Source: Sphagnum compactum (lineage: Eukaryota > Bryophyta > Sphagnopsida > Sphagnales). Taken from it: a DNA stretch of 64,000 nucleotides. The stretch lies in assembly GCA_965153455.1 (NCBI GenBank), contig OZ234496.1:13880304-13944303 (forward strand), given 5' to 3'. The notes under the pieces were generated by a model. The model made no database searches, was not told the DNA's origin, and was given only the letters and a program-made list of their open reading frames with translations. The position numbers and the translations under genes are program-made. Shown piece by piece: positions 21,121 through 33,200 of the stretch; within the stretch, counting starts at the first letter, position 1, and every line of letters begins with the position of its first letter.

Positions 21121-21900
21121 TCAAGTTGGCCAATGATGCAATACAAAGTTTCCCTCACATATCCTATGTGGAGTCCAATAGATGGGCTTTCGATTAGATT
21201 ATGGAAAACTAATCCAGATGGTTCACCAAAGTTACCTATTGGGGTTCCAAGCCTTGTTTTATACCACCCAATTTGGGGCAATGATGCATCGAGGTCAATG
21301 GGGAGAGAAAAATTTATAAATTTTAGATTATCCAAATACATGGATTTTTGGAAGGTGGGCATTGTGCAAAGTTCCACATATGAAATGAAGATGAAACCAT
21401 ATGTGGAGTAATAGGAAAATGTTTTGTTGCATTTTTCAAGATCATTACCACCTCAAAATACAACTCTTTTGGAGGGCTTCTAGCTTTCAGGCAATTGGAG
21501 GTTTAACTATGCTAGGGCTTCATTGTCAACTATGATGGACATTGTTGATCTAGAAGATCCAATTCAAGTTATTTATTATGGACCAAAGAACATGAAACCT
21601 TTAACTCATACATGCAATTTAAAGATTTTAATGTTGGAGATTTTGTGTTCGTGAGACTGCATGACCCTAATCTTGTTCCTTTTTGGATGGGAAGAGTGGA
21701 AGTGATCAAGGATGAAGAAAATGAATATTTTAAAATGGTGAAAATTCTATGGTGGGTTCTTGTGAAGAAAGGATCAAATTTAGATGAACGACATCTGTAT
21801 GAATGTTGCTGGAATGGGAAGTGGAATGTAATTTAATAGATCCAAAACAATGGCTTGACATTTCAGTTATTCTTTTCTTTTTTCCTACTTGAAAAAATAC
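21121..21900 (+). pseudogene. Frameshifted fragment of a plant transposon-like protein
   Basis: Two open stretches in different frames: 21133-21411 (FWKVGIVQSSTYE near the end) and 21612-21836 (VGDFVFVRLHDPNLVPFWMG, VKILWWVLVKKGSNLDERHLYE, WNGKWN). The second has the look of a C-terminal small domain of plant mobile elements (VRxxDPxxxPxWxGRV .. KxKxLWWVPVKKG .. YEDCW .. GKWK), but I cannot name the family. The frame breaks at about 21826; one base later the sequence continues as NLIDPKQWLDIS, so a single-base deletion truncated it. It is not a working gene. Confidence 0.4.
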
Positions 21901-22200
21901 AACAAACAAAAGTCAAATTAATATTCCTACTACTTATGCTGGTAGGGTTAAAGTTAATATCGATGTTACTAATGATTCAACCAATTTGCGAAGGATGTTG
22001 GTGATATTGATTTAATTCTATTTGTAATGTTTTGATTTTTTGTATCATGTATTGATTGGACTAATGTTTTAAAACTTTTTTAAAAAAATTCTATTGTATG
22101 GTCTAACAAAAATATTATTTTGCCAAAATTTATCCATGTATGTGATTCTTGAAGAAGAATAGTTAATAATTTATTTTGTTCCACTTGATCCCTAATCTTT
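21901..22200. other. AT-rich spacer, nothing recognised
   Basis: Only T-rich tracts follow the frameshifted fragment. The WLDIS tail ends in TTTTTTCC(T)ACTTGA near 21890. Confidence 0.4.
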
Positions 22201-23290
22201 GGTGGCCACCAGGCGTCAACTTTCTTACGTGGTATGTAAACCCCCAAAAATAATGGATTTGTTATAACATGAATAATAAAATTGCATGCATATATTTTGT
22301 TGTCATTCGTATGTTGTGCCTTCTTTGTATTTTAGAATTTTTTAAAAAACATTATTGGGAACATTTACTTGTGACTTGCTTATTTGATAATCTAGTATGT
22401 ATTATCACTTGCTAAACACCAAGAAAAATATTATTTTAAATATATATGGAATTTGAAACATAATAGATTTGTTGTTGTATGATTAACATGGATGGATCAA
22501 GTTGCCATTGTTAGAAATTTAGCATGTTGTCAATATATAGATTCAAAACATTGAGTTCTTTTTTCTCACTTTAAATGGGAGTTGTGTCATTTGGTTCTTA
22601 TAGCTTACAATTTTTTTATGTTTCACCTGGTGGCCACCAAGTGTTCAATTATATTTTAAAAAGTTTTATGTTATATATATATTTGAAAAATATTAGTAAA
22701 ATTTGTGTGATAGTGTGATGTTGTAGTTTTGTTAATTTGGTGTCTTTCCTTGTTTCAAATTCAAAAGGTTAAGTCTTTTGATGTTAGATGGGAGCACTAA
22801 CATTTTAGCTTTCAATCATTCATGAAAATTCATAGTCTTATTTTAGAGTTGATATGAATTTTTTTAACATAATGTGTACGTGGATCTTTTTGGAGTTGTT
22901 GGTTACAAAGTTGTTTTTATTTGAAAATAATGTAATTGAAAATAATAATAATATGACATTGACGTAAAAAATGATCATTAATTTGTTAAGTTTGGTGGCC
23001 ACTAAGTGGAGTTCATTCCATCCACCAAGTTGTATAAAGTCTTAAAATAAAAATTTATTCTTATAATTTTCACTTGGTGGGCACTAAGCAAAATACTCTT
23101 TTCATCATAATATATTAATTTTGAAACTAGCATAATATTATATTGGTATTAAATTGGTATGAATTCTTTTGAGACAAAATGTCTTTGTGGATGTTATCTT
23201 TGTGAATGATTGTTGTTTTTTCTTAAATATAAGGTTACATTTTTTTAATCCGGTGGCCACCAGACAAAGTTTATACCATCCACCAAATAG
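22201..23290. repeat. Degenerate repeat marked by the palindrome GGTGGCCACC
   Basis: GGTGGCCACC or a near form stands at 22201, 22629, 22994 (GGTGGCCACT), 23076 (GGTGGGCACT) and 23252. The 22994 and 23252 copies are each followed by TTCATTCCATCCACCAAG or TTTATACCATCCACCAAA, which shows they are homologous units about 258 bp apart. The island is set in very AT-rich DNA, so a 10-bp GC palindrome repeated this often is not expected by chance. Confidence 0.65.
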
Positions 23291-25220
23291 GGAAAAGTCC
23301 TAAATTAACAATTTAGTCCTAATTAATTAAATATGTGTTTTTTGAATTTGGCTAAACATTTTTCAAAAATAATAACTTACTAATAAACTTTGTAGTTTTG
23401 TTTCTCACTTCAAGAAGTCATTGAAAATGTTGTCATTTCCATAAGAAGAAGAAGAATGACTACTATCTTCCATTGTTTTAGATGTTCAAAGAGTGTTTCA
23501 AATCTTAAACCACATCTATTACATTTTATTTGATACCCAAGAACTAAAAACAACATAAATGACCTAAACAATTAACTGTAACATCTTCCTATGATACATA
23601 ATCATAAGTATTGATTGCATATAAAATTATTGGCATGTGTAGGATTAGATATTTTCAAATTATTTCTTTAGACTTGTGAGGTCTTCTTCATAACCTCATT
23701 GCATGAAACACAACACAAACAAATTTTTAAATAAAAAATGAAAACTTTAATTTCTTAACAATTGGAAAATGTTTTCATACCATTATGATCGTATAGACAA
23801 AGCCCAAGGAATCAACTCATGCCCTTCCATCAAAAGATTTTAAATTGCAACCCAATCACCCATGAACAATATCTTCTTCAAAACCTTAAAAGTGCTAGTT
23901 TTTATAAGTGAAACACAACACACCCACTTTGTGGTTATAATCCCAAAAATAGAAAAATTTCAAGTACAATTATAGATTTCCTAGGTTATTGACATAAACC
24001 TCATTTAGAACTTTGATAACAATGAATATTCAATTCCCAATCACACATCCAAAAAAACCTCATCCCCCACTGCCATTCAAGTATATTAAATTCGAATGAA
24101 TGTTCCCATCATAAATTAGTTTTGCAATCCCTTGGGGATCTTTATCATCTCCTACACATGCCCCCAACCTAAACATTCTAAAATAGAACTTTGTGATTTA
24201 ACCCTAATTTTCCATTGCAACAAAAGGTTTGGAAGACTAGAATTAAGAGACACCTAACATCTATTATGCATGTTTTTTCTTCACAGGATAACTATTCTTC
24301 CAATAACAAAACACCACCTCCCAAAGCCTTTAATCAAAATGACTTTGCTCTTCGATGTCATTGTTTGTCCTTGTCAAACTATCTCTTTTTGTTTTAAATC
24401 ACTACCAAACCAAGATAATGAACTCGCCTTTATCATAGTTTGCAAACAATAGATGACAACCTTTTGGAAAATAAAATTCTCGACCATCACCGAATTGTAT
24501 GAAGAATGATGTAAGAAAATTATTAAATCAACCATGGTTAAAGCATAACACCCACAATGCATTGAAGAACACATAAAAACATTCCATCACTTTGTCTTCT
24601 TGCATTCACATGTAAACAAACAAAACATACAAATGTTAAATTAAAGAAAAAGTATTAAGAAGATGAGCTTTGCTTCTAAAGTCCTTTGATCCTTTCGCTC
24701 CTTGGATCCTTGCACTATCAAAAGGTTTGTAGACTCCTCTTGTCATTCTCTCCTTCATCTTTTTATCCATTACATTAAATTTCCATCTTTACAGCCCTAT
24801 TCCCAGTTCTAAAACAAAAGTTGCCATTTCCACCTCACAGTGCCTTGTGCAAGAGCGACAACAAGCTAAGCCTTCAAGATTGATTGTGCAATATTGCAAA
24901 CCAAATCCATCCACCTTATGTTTCAATCCAAACATGAATTCTATTTTTTGAAACAATATTAACTACATTGAAAAAATGTTCAATTGGCTTTGGTGATCAA
25001 CAAGTTCCAAATCCAACTGAACTAGTTTGGAGACAAGCGTACAATTCTAAGGTTGATTACACAAGACAATGGCGCCTTGATAAATCACAAAATATGGACC
25101 AAACAAAGGTTGGGAACAAAAAGTGGCTAAATACTTGAGAATTTTTGGAAGATCATTTGAATGTATCCATTTAGCCAACTAAGTACAGGTTGCTGAGGCT
25201 TTAGCACTTGGATAGATTGC
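23291..25220. other. AT-rich intergenic DNA, nothing recognised
   Basis: Interrupted short frames on both strands and poly-A tracts only. Confidence 0.55.
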
Positions 25221-26445
25221 ATGCTGTGCCAGCACAAATCAAATAAGTTCCTGTTTTCTCATAGAAACTCTTTTCTTGCACCCGGCACAACAAGAATGAC
25301 CAATTTCTGCTTCAACCAAACCCTAAACCTATTGAGAGGATTTGAGGTAGAAGCTATAATGTTAGTTTCTTCCCAAGTAGATCAGGGATCCCTCGGCCAT
25401 CGGGGCAACAGTCGGAGTTCTATCCATGTCGCAGTTTTGCTGGAAGAAAGAGTGATGATGTGGGGCTCAGTAACGACTGTGTAAATGTTTTGGATTTGGA
25501 AGAAGTTCAGAGGTACGGCAGCTGCACAGAGAACAAGTGTCAGCCCAAGCAGGACTTGTCGAGTTCCTGAACTGGTAGGACTAACTATGAGCGTGGGAGT
25601 AGCTATGCATCTGCGGATGCTACGTTCGTCGTCTTGCACAAGTTCCTGTAGACTACAGCCATGTAGGTGGGGGTTCACCTACACTTCGAATATAACCAAA
25701 AGAGTCATGAATTGTGCTACTCAAATGCAGCGTGACACCCACCCAAACAATGAAATGTCAGGTATAAGAAACGCAAACACAGATATGTAATATGACAGGA
25801 GAAGCTCCGGTAACATCTTTCGTTGCCAAGCTCATCATCCCGCCACAATTCTGCTCTGTGAGTGCCTTATGTCAATGACCAAAGTAATATCTTGGACAAC
25901 GAAAAGGTTGCACTCAGCTGACCAAACTTCACAATGGAACTCGCACAAACAACAAGATCAAGTAAGAAGTTCACAACAACCGTTAGCGGAGTCCCCCACA
26001 AAAAATGAAGAGACTCGATATACTTGAATATATTATGTTGTGATGTTCGTAACCCGATAAACCTATGAGCAAAGATACTGGGCTATTGGCACCACATTGC
26101 TTTGTGGAGCATGAAACGGAACCTTACCATACTGATCAAAGCAGGTCCATCTGAAACTCATGCACCAGAGCGACAAGAATGGAACCATATGCACACAGCA
26201 GAACCACAGACCGAGACCATACACCTTCTCACTGGAACAAAACCCCTACACAAGGCCTGCACCGGAGAGCCGAGGAAAGGTACCAACAAAACTAGTCTCA
26301 ACAGCCAATCCAATGTACAAGCTATGGACACAATCGCGGTGGCGAATATTATAGGCGGCGGTCAAGGAAAAGGGATTTAGGGTTTGAGGATGTGGCGGGG
26401 AGGACAATCTGCTATGGATCCGAGGTTGGGACTCGGCGTGAGGGT
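25221..26445. other. GC-richer island, unresolved; possible decayed gene sequence
   Basis: Composition rises well above the flanks. The most protein-like frame is on the minus strand at 25382-25678 and includes a hydrophobic stretch LLGLTLVLCAAAVPLNFFQ, but no family was recognised and no clean exon borders were found. A plus-strand telo-box-like TTTAGGGTTT lies at 26377-26386, just 5' of an ATG at 26390. This may be the upstream part of the reductase pseudogene that follows, but I cannot align it. Confidence 0.3.
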
Positions 26446-27500
26446 CGAGCTGCCGATGCTCAATCTCTCGACATTGTGTCATCCCGCAGAATCGGACTTG
26501 ACAGCGCGTGTTTCCTGGTGAGAAGGGAGCTAGCTGTCTGCCGTAGTCCTTGAAGCTTGAGATGGAGAAAAAGGGAAAGTCTGGTGGTAGGCTCTGGGAA
26601 GACGACAGACCGGCATGATGCATTCAATTCATCAACATGAAAAGAGGACAGATCACAGAGTTTTAGAGGAAGGTCTTAGGATGTGGAGAATGTTGATCAG
26701 GGATCACAGTTTTGAGTGCCGAGTTTTGCATCTCTCACTGACAGCAGACACCAATTTTAATCCCTTGCTTGCATGTCTTCTCTTCTACAATGGGAAGCAG
26801 GAAAATTGTCTTCCTAGCCAGAATGATGGCGCGTTGGCCATGTAAATCGCAGATCAAGCATCCTTCTAGAGTGAATTTCTCAGTCAACCTGCTGATTTTG
26901 ATGCACGGCTGAATCATGTGGTTCTGGTCTTGGCTCCGAATAGCAATGCTGATGAGAATTAGACTCAGGAAGTGCAAGCATATCAGGTCAATCTGTGCAA
27001 GTGCAAGGAATGTGGATTGCTGTGACCGATACACCTGATGTATCAATGTGCATCTGTGGAGATGTGACCCTCGGATTGATGCTGGCCTCCATGGAACAAA
27101 ATTGTGCAGGTGACAGCTATGTCTGCAAGGGCTTCTGGCAAAAGCTTGGAAAAGTACTACCTTCACTCACAAGGTAAAGTGTTACGGTTATTGCTTGTAG
27201 ATTGTTTTTGTGATCCAGACTCTCAGTTGTTGCAATCATTTGGAGCTCTGGTGGGAATTGATCCTGGTGGTGGGTTCTTGGAATATGCAGATGAGTGGCA
27301 ACTGTCTGGGTATCATTGGACTGGATTGCCTTGGCCTGGCTTCAGCAAAAAGAGCTGAGGCATTTGGTTGCAAGGTCTCATATTGTGCAAGATAGGAGAA
27401 GAACAGAATCTCTTACAAGTTCTATGCTACTGTGGATTGCTTGTCAAGAATTCAGACATGCGGGTGCTGAAGCTTTGGATTCATTGGGACCTAAGGTACA
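26446..27500 (+). pseudogene. Hydroxy(phenyl)pyruvate/glyoxylate reductase (HPPR/HPR2-3 family), decayed copy
   Basis: The intact family makes NAD(P)H-dependent D-2-hydroxyacid dehydrogenases. Pieces are in the right order but in shifting frames. 26446-26517: AADAQSLDIVSS..IGLDS, ending at a GTGAGA donor. 26987-27173: VNLCKCKECG, then, after a one-base shift near 27018, IAVTDTPDVS, DVTLGLMLASM, CAGDSYV, FWQKLG, ending at GTAAAG. 27291 onward: MSGNCLGIIGLDCLGLASA, KRAEAFGCKVSYCAR, then a TAG. ISYKFYATVD continues beyond the stop, then LVKNSDMRVL in a second frame and ALDSLGPK in a third. The nucleotide-binding GxGxxG reads GLDCLG, so the central Gly is Asp. Intron borders at the old positions survive, so this is a decayed duplicate rather than a retrocopy. 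Assembly error is the alternative. Confidence 0.75.
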
Positions 27501-29304
27501 TGTGCACCCACATCATAAATGAATGGTGATACCCACCATTTGAAGATTTATTAATCAATGTCTTGAAGAAATTAGCAGCCACCTGAAGCAGGCGTTCACA
27601 CTGTTGCATGCAAAGCTCATCACTCTCTGATCTGCAAGCATAGACCGGCACATGCAGTCTCTGATCGATATACATGACATACACTAACACTCACTCACTC
27701 TCTCTCTCTCTCTCACTAGGGTGCAGAGATATAGGTGCAATGGATATGGCTGATGAGTTGGGTATGCATGGAGGCAGATTCAATTCATATTGCTGAAAAA
27801 TCATCAGGGAGAAACTCAGATTGCCAAATATTGCATTTCCACTAGAGGACTTTGAGAAGCCCAAGCTTGAATTTGAGGTATCTGTGTTCTGTCCATTTGA
27901 CCTAGAAATCTAAAGTTGAAACTGTTCACTTTGAGCACCCTGTTTGTGTGTTTCCAATTGGAAGCAAGACAGATCCATTGAAGAGCCTTCCTATGTTGAA
28001 TGCTACAATTCTTCATCTAATTTTCCTCCCCAACAAAGCCATCATTAGATGTCAACTGTGTTTGCCATTCTATTCCTCCTTTGAAGACAAATCTCACCAT
28101 GTTTAATAAATGCCCGTACAGAACTCTGGTTATTTGGGAATATCAGATATGTATGTTCACTTTACGCATATCAGACCTGACTGTGCAGTATGATAGATCT
28201 ACTAGACTAAGAAGTAGAATCGGATGTCTACAAGAATGTCTAAGTGCTGTACTATGTCATGATGGCTTTGTTTGGAGAATATGTGTGGTGAAGGGTGTCT
28301 ATGAACTTGAATCAACAATTTCTTGAAAACTTGTTAAGACATTAGAGTTCCTTATGCATTTGACCATTCAATAACTAGTTAAGTTGTCGTTGAATAAGAC
28401 ATAATATTTGCATCTTCAAATTGAGTCACTGTTCACTTGTGCACACATATTTTAAATGTAATGTGCAACTTGTATTTTGCAAAAAAAATAGAAAACATTG
28501 AAGTTGTTTGGCCACATAATATAAACAAAATTTGTTTGATTATGTGTTTCTTTTTGTGAAATTACATTATGTGAATAAACGATTTACATTCAATGCATTA
28601 TGTGTTTCTTTTTTGTTATAAATACTTTGCATAGGAAATTACAATGTATTTCTTGTCGGTTGGAAATCCACTTATTGTAAAAGTGGGTACAAGAAGATGT
28701 TCCTTGATTGAAGCATCAACCCTTTTTGGTGAAGATTAAAAACCTTTGAGTTATCTTGGCACCTTTCCATCTTCAATAGTCAAAAGCTCCATTTGATGTT
28801 AATATCACATATGCATAGACTTCTATAAAAAGCATGCTTACCTTGACTCTTTGTTTGACAATGAGCGTGTGCTTGGATTTATGGCAACAATTAATGAATA
28901 AGACTTGAAAACCACTTTGTTGTTGTAGCTTGCATTTGTTTTCCAATCATTGGTTCAATTTGCACATGTGTATAATGAATAAGATAAACACATTGTAATT
29001 TAATGAATGAAGTTTTGAAACCAAAAGCAACACCTTGCATATGTTTGATCCAACAACACAAAATTACAAATTAGCTAATTAACATTGAATTGAATATATT
29101 GAATTCATGTCCGTTGAATATACATATTCCATTCAATGCAAATTGAATTCAATTTCAAGGTCCGTTGAAAAATAATATCATTATCATATTTTATTATTCA
29201 ATTGGGTTATCAATCAATCATTGTTCAAACAAAACATTTCTTAAATTTTTTTTCTTTTTGTCTTAACACACTTTATCCTTCTCTAAAAGTTGGTAGTCTA
29301 TTTG
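27501..29304. other. Decayed 3' remnant and intergenic DNA
   Basis: A weak resemblance to the C-terminal reductase region (RDIGAMDMADELG near 27727-27770) may be the last piece of the pseudogene. A CT run stands at about 27690-27716. Beyond about 28330 the DNA is AT-rich with nothing recognised. Confidence 0.35.
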
Positions 29305-29660
29305 CAAATCTTGTAAGATTATCTAAAAGGAGTTGTTACGGTTCGAGGCTTTAATTCAAATGCATCCAAATCTATACAATAGTTATGTAAAACACAAATG
29401 GCAACATCAACTCTTGAAGCTTTATCAATTCTTGAGTTAAAATGTTTCAATAAACGATATTGAACTTCACATATGATATCGATATTAATGTTTCTTCCTA
29501 CTAGAAATTACACACAAAACTAGTAACCCATGCATCCATAGTGGAGGCTCATTGAAAAGAAAATTGTGCCCCCTTGATTTGAAGACTCTACAATTGTTCA
29601 ATGTAATAGTAGGAAGGAGCATCAAATAAGCAGATCCCTCCTGAGCAGAATGTGGTCCAT
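29305..29660 (-). pseudogene. PIF/Harbinger-like transposase relic
   Basis: On the minus strand, 29478 down to about 29320 reads ICEVQYRLLKHFNSRIDKAS then RVDVAICVLHNYCIDLDAF. This recalls the nuclease tail of Harbinger transposases (xFGxLKxRFxxL .. VxACCVLHNxCE), where the CVLHN motif is the best marker. A TAG ends it near 29319. Upstream on the minus strand (29660-29485) a separate open piece shares no motif I know. Short and decayed, so the assignment is tentative. Confidence 0.4.
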
Positions 29661-30228
29661 TGTGTAACACAAACATTTTTCAATGCAGTATTTTCAAGGT
29701 AGACATGTAGTTGAAAATAATGTACTCCAAATTAGCTTAAGGACAAGCTTTGAAAATTGAAAGAAATCTAGTAAAAAAACTCAAGAGTTAAGTGGAGAAA
29801 AAAAACCCTAGAAATGCTTCATTGAAAACTCAAAAGAAAACTCACACACCCACCTCCCACACTTATGTCCTCGAAAGAGGGGAGAGACTTCGGGATACAA
29901 GTTGTTTTTGCTCCGGATTGTTTGCTAAACATGTGCCCATTCGGTGGCTGAAGGTTTGCCGAGCAGTCGGGGGCCCGCCAGCAACTTTTTTATCATGTGC
30001 TCAGGCATACATAATAGCTACATAATAGTTTTTAGGGTTTTTTTCCCCCTCTCTTCTGACGCTCCACTATCGGAGATGGAGCGAAAGGGGAGAAGATTTA
30101 AGTCTGCCTAAACGGTGGAGCTTGAATTTTGGAGCGTGGATTTTGACTGGTAGTGGCTGGGAGTTTTTGTGTTTGGATGGATGCATCTGAGGAGGAGGAG
30201 GAGAAAGTGTGGGAGCGGGATTGGAAGG
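29661..30228. other. Probable promoter and 5' flank of the ARM/BTB gene
   Basis: No supported coding sequence. Telomere-like motifs occur at about 29805 (AAACCCTAG) and 30030 (TTTTAGGGTTT), leading into the telo-box at 30229. Confidence 0.4.
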
Positions 30229-30238
30229 ATTAGGGTTT
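30229..30238 (+). promoter_or_regulatory. Telo-box (ATTAGGGTTT) in the 5' leader of the ARM/BTB gene
   Basis: ATTAGGGTTT about 60 bp upstream of the start codon, with further TTTAGGG-type motifs at about 30030 and 30248. The orientation relative to the gene is the same as for the acyl-CoA ligase. Confidence 0.5.
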
Positions 30239-30296
30239 CCAGGAGGGTTTAGAGAGGGGTTGGGGTTTTGTTTTCTTCTTTTTCAGTTGTGTCCAA

Positions 30297-33200
30297 ATGC
30301 CGCAGCAGTTGCATCATCCTCATCATCAGCGAGGTGGCGCGCGGAACGGTGGCAGCGGCGCCCAGCTTGTGGTGGATGAGCGGTTGCAGCAACTGGTGCT
30401 TCGGATGCGATCGGCCTTGCAGCTTGGCTTTCGCTCCTCATCATCGCTGTAAGTCTCCTCCTCGCCTGTCTCAAGCGTCGAAAAGGATGAGAAAGATAGT
30501 CTGTTCAAACCCTGAAGATCTATGGTTTTCTCAAAGCCCTTCTTTGGTGGTGCACACGCTAATCAGATGTTACCAGTCAGTGATCTATCTTGGTAAAGGA
30601 AACGAAGCTATTGTTGGAAGATTAGGGGATTCTTTCTTTTTGTTGTCTTTTTCTCTCTTTGAGACCTCTTAAGGGTTTAAACCCTAAAACCTAAACCCTC
30701 TTATCCCCTCTGGCTTGGGGTTATCTGTATATTGTGCAAAGGGAAAGAGGAGATGGCAGGTGGAAAGATGGAGGGCAGAAGTGGTATACTACAGATGCAC
30801 AAGTGCAGGGACAGGCAGTGCGGGCCATAGCTGCATTTGTGGCTGCTTTGCCCCCCCAACCCTTTCCTGTTTCTCTTCTGCAGGTATTCGTCTCTACAGA
30901 CTAACTTGGTAGTCAACCATGTTGGCAGTGAACAAATGCTTCATGGAAACATGCATGCTATGTCATTTGAGCTCGGCTCTTGCTCTTTTATTTTGTTGTG
31001 TTTTTTGTTTTGCTCAGTTCAGTGCTACTCAGTCAAGGGGATTTAGTTCTTGTCATGGAATCCACCTGCTGGCTTTCTTTAGAATGCAAGTTTTTTCCGA
31101 TAACCTCCTATTGTTAGGAGGGCTTTCCACCACTGACAAAGTATCTTCTCTTAGAAGCAAATAAGCTCAAACATGAACATGTGTAACAGGCAGCAATAGA
31201 TGAAGCAGTACCAGCACTGGAAACTCTATTGGCTGCAGAACAGGATGCAGTTTACAAGCAGGCAGCAGTTGCAACATCAGGACTTGTGGGAGTTCTTCGA
31301 GAGCACCATTTGCTGCAGCTTCTCTTGCCACTGGCAGGTCTGCTGAGCCCTTCCAAGGCTGCTGTGGCCACAGCCTCTGCAGCTACAGCAATGCTAAGAA
31401 TTATTGGAACAGCAAAACCAAGGGTTGCAGACAAGTGGAGGGGGTTGGATGATCCAGTGTGGCAAGCATTGGAGGAGGCTGATGTGTTGGGCAGCATTTT
31501 ATGTCAGCTTGATATGGGACAAAGTGTCCATGGTACTACTGGAGTTGCAGAGTGCAATGAGGTACTTGCCATGATCTTGGAACGCTGGCCAGTGGCAAGG
31601 TTTAGAGTGGGCCATATGCAATCAGTTAGAATTGCTCTTTTATCACATGGCATGAGTGGCAATAAGGCGATCACAATTGCTGGGTTGCGAGCATGTTCTG
31701 CTCTGGGTATTCTCAATTGCACTTCCTCACAATCTTGCTTTCCCTTCTTGGTTCCATGTTGCTGTGTTATAGCATTTAGTTAACAACCAAATCAAAGACG
31801 AAGTATGGGTGCAAAAATCAAGTCAATGGAGCTTCTCAGAAGGTCAAGATATATTATGTTGTCAATGTTTTATGGCATATACTGACAAGTACACTGGGAG
31901 CAGTACTGTGTGCAGGTGTAGCAACACTGTACTTGCAAATTGGGCAAGATTTGTGGGCAACAATAGTTCATTGTCTTCAAACTTTTAAATCTCCCTGGGT
32001 TCGAGTAGAGGCTCTACGCTTGCTTTCTCTCCTTGCTGTAAGTTCACCTAGAAAATCCAAGTCATCCTATTTCTGACATCAGTAAGTTTGCTATTTTGCC
32101 TAACAAATTTCTGTTTTTCGTTGCACATAACTATATGCATTTATTTGTGACTTTTCAGAGATTAAAACTTTCTACTCTAGATGCAAAGCCATGTGTTGAA
32201 TTGTTCGTTGTTGGATTTCCTCCATTTTTTTGGTGTTCATTTTATTTCTTCTGCTGGTTGCATCCGCAGAGAGTATCTTCTTTCAGTGCTTCATGTAGAG
32301 GGTTGCACTTGCAAGCTATTGTGGAGGGTTGCTTGAGAGCCTTAGAAGAGGCACGAGAGGCAAGGTCATCAGCAGAAGTGAAGTGGGTAGCTTTGGAAGC
32401 AGCACATGCCACTAGTGTGATGCTTCGTTGGCCTGGTGACCATCATGAGGTTTTTCACAAAATGGGGGTAGCACAAATCATTTCAGATCTGCTGTTAGAG
32501 AGGGATGCCCTTGCAAGTATGAAGAGCAGTGCAGAACCATCAGCCAAACTTAGACACAACCGACGGCCCCAGGGTACAGGCAAGTGGTATCTGATGTTAT
32601 GGCCTCTCCTCTGGGAAAGTTTGGGCTTCATTGCTGCTCATTACAAATCACCACTGGAGAAGGGCCCTCTGTCAGGAAAATCTTTTCATGAAGACATTCT
32701 TTGTGGGCTGCCTGCTACTGCATGGTGAGTAATATTGCACCTTGGCTTCATTCCAATGTCATCATCATTGCATACTCTAGCAGAACTCAGCTAGGATTTA
32801 TTGCATGATGTGTCATACCAACATGGTGCAATAAACCTTGAGACACTTCCTCTTGCACATTTTTTCAGAGCCTCTGCTAGCACTATTTTGATGGTAATTT
32901 TCCCTGGCCTTTTATTTGCATGGGTGGTTTTTCAGTGCAAGGTTACTTAGAGCTTTGCATAGAACCAGCAATGGCCACAGCCGGGTCAATGAAGAGGCTG
33001 GGCTGATTATGGATGAGGAGCAGATGACTGGTCAAGAACTACTGCAACTGTGTAGGGCAGTCTTTTTGCTCCTTTCATCACCTTCCCAGGGCCTTTCAGC
33101 TTGCAGCAAACTCTGCTTGAAGACTGCCTTAGAGTTGCATGGGAATGACTGGCTGCCTCTTTTGGTGGATTCACTGGCTCTGGGCCATCTTGCACCATCA

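Noticed and set aside
32869-32893. Alternative exon of the ARM/BTB gene starting after TTTTCAG at 32868
   Set aside because: Joining it to the exon ending at 32724 creates a TGA stop at the junction; the acceptor at 32935 joins cleanly.
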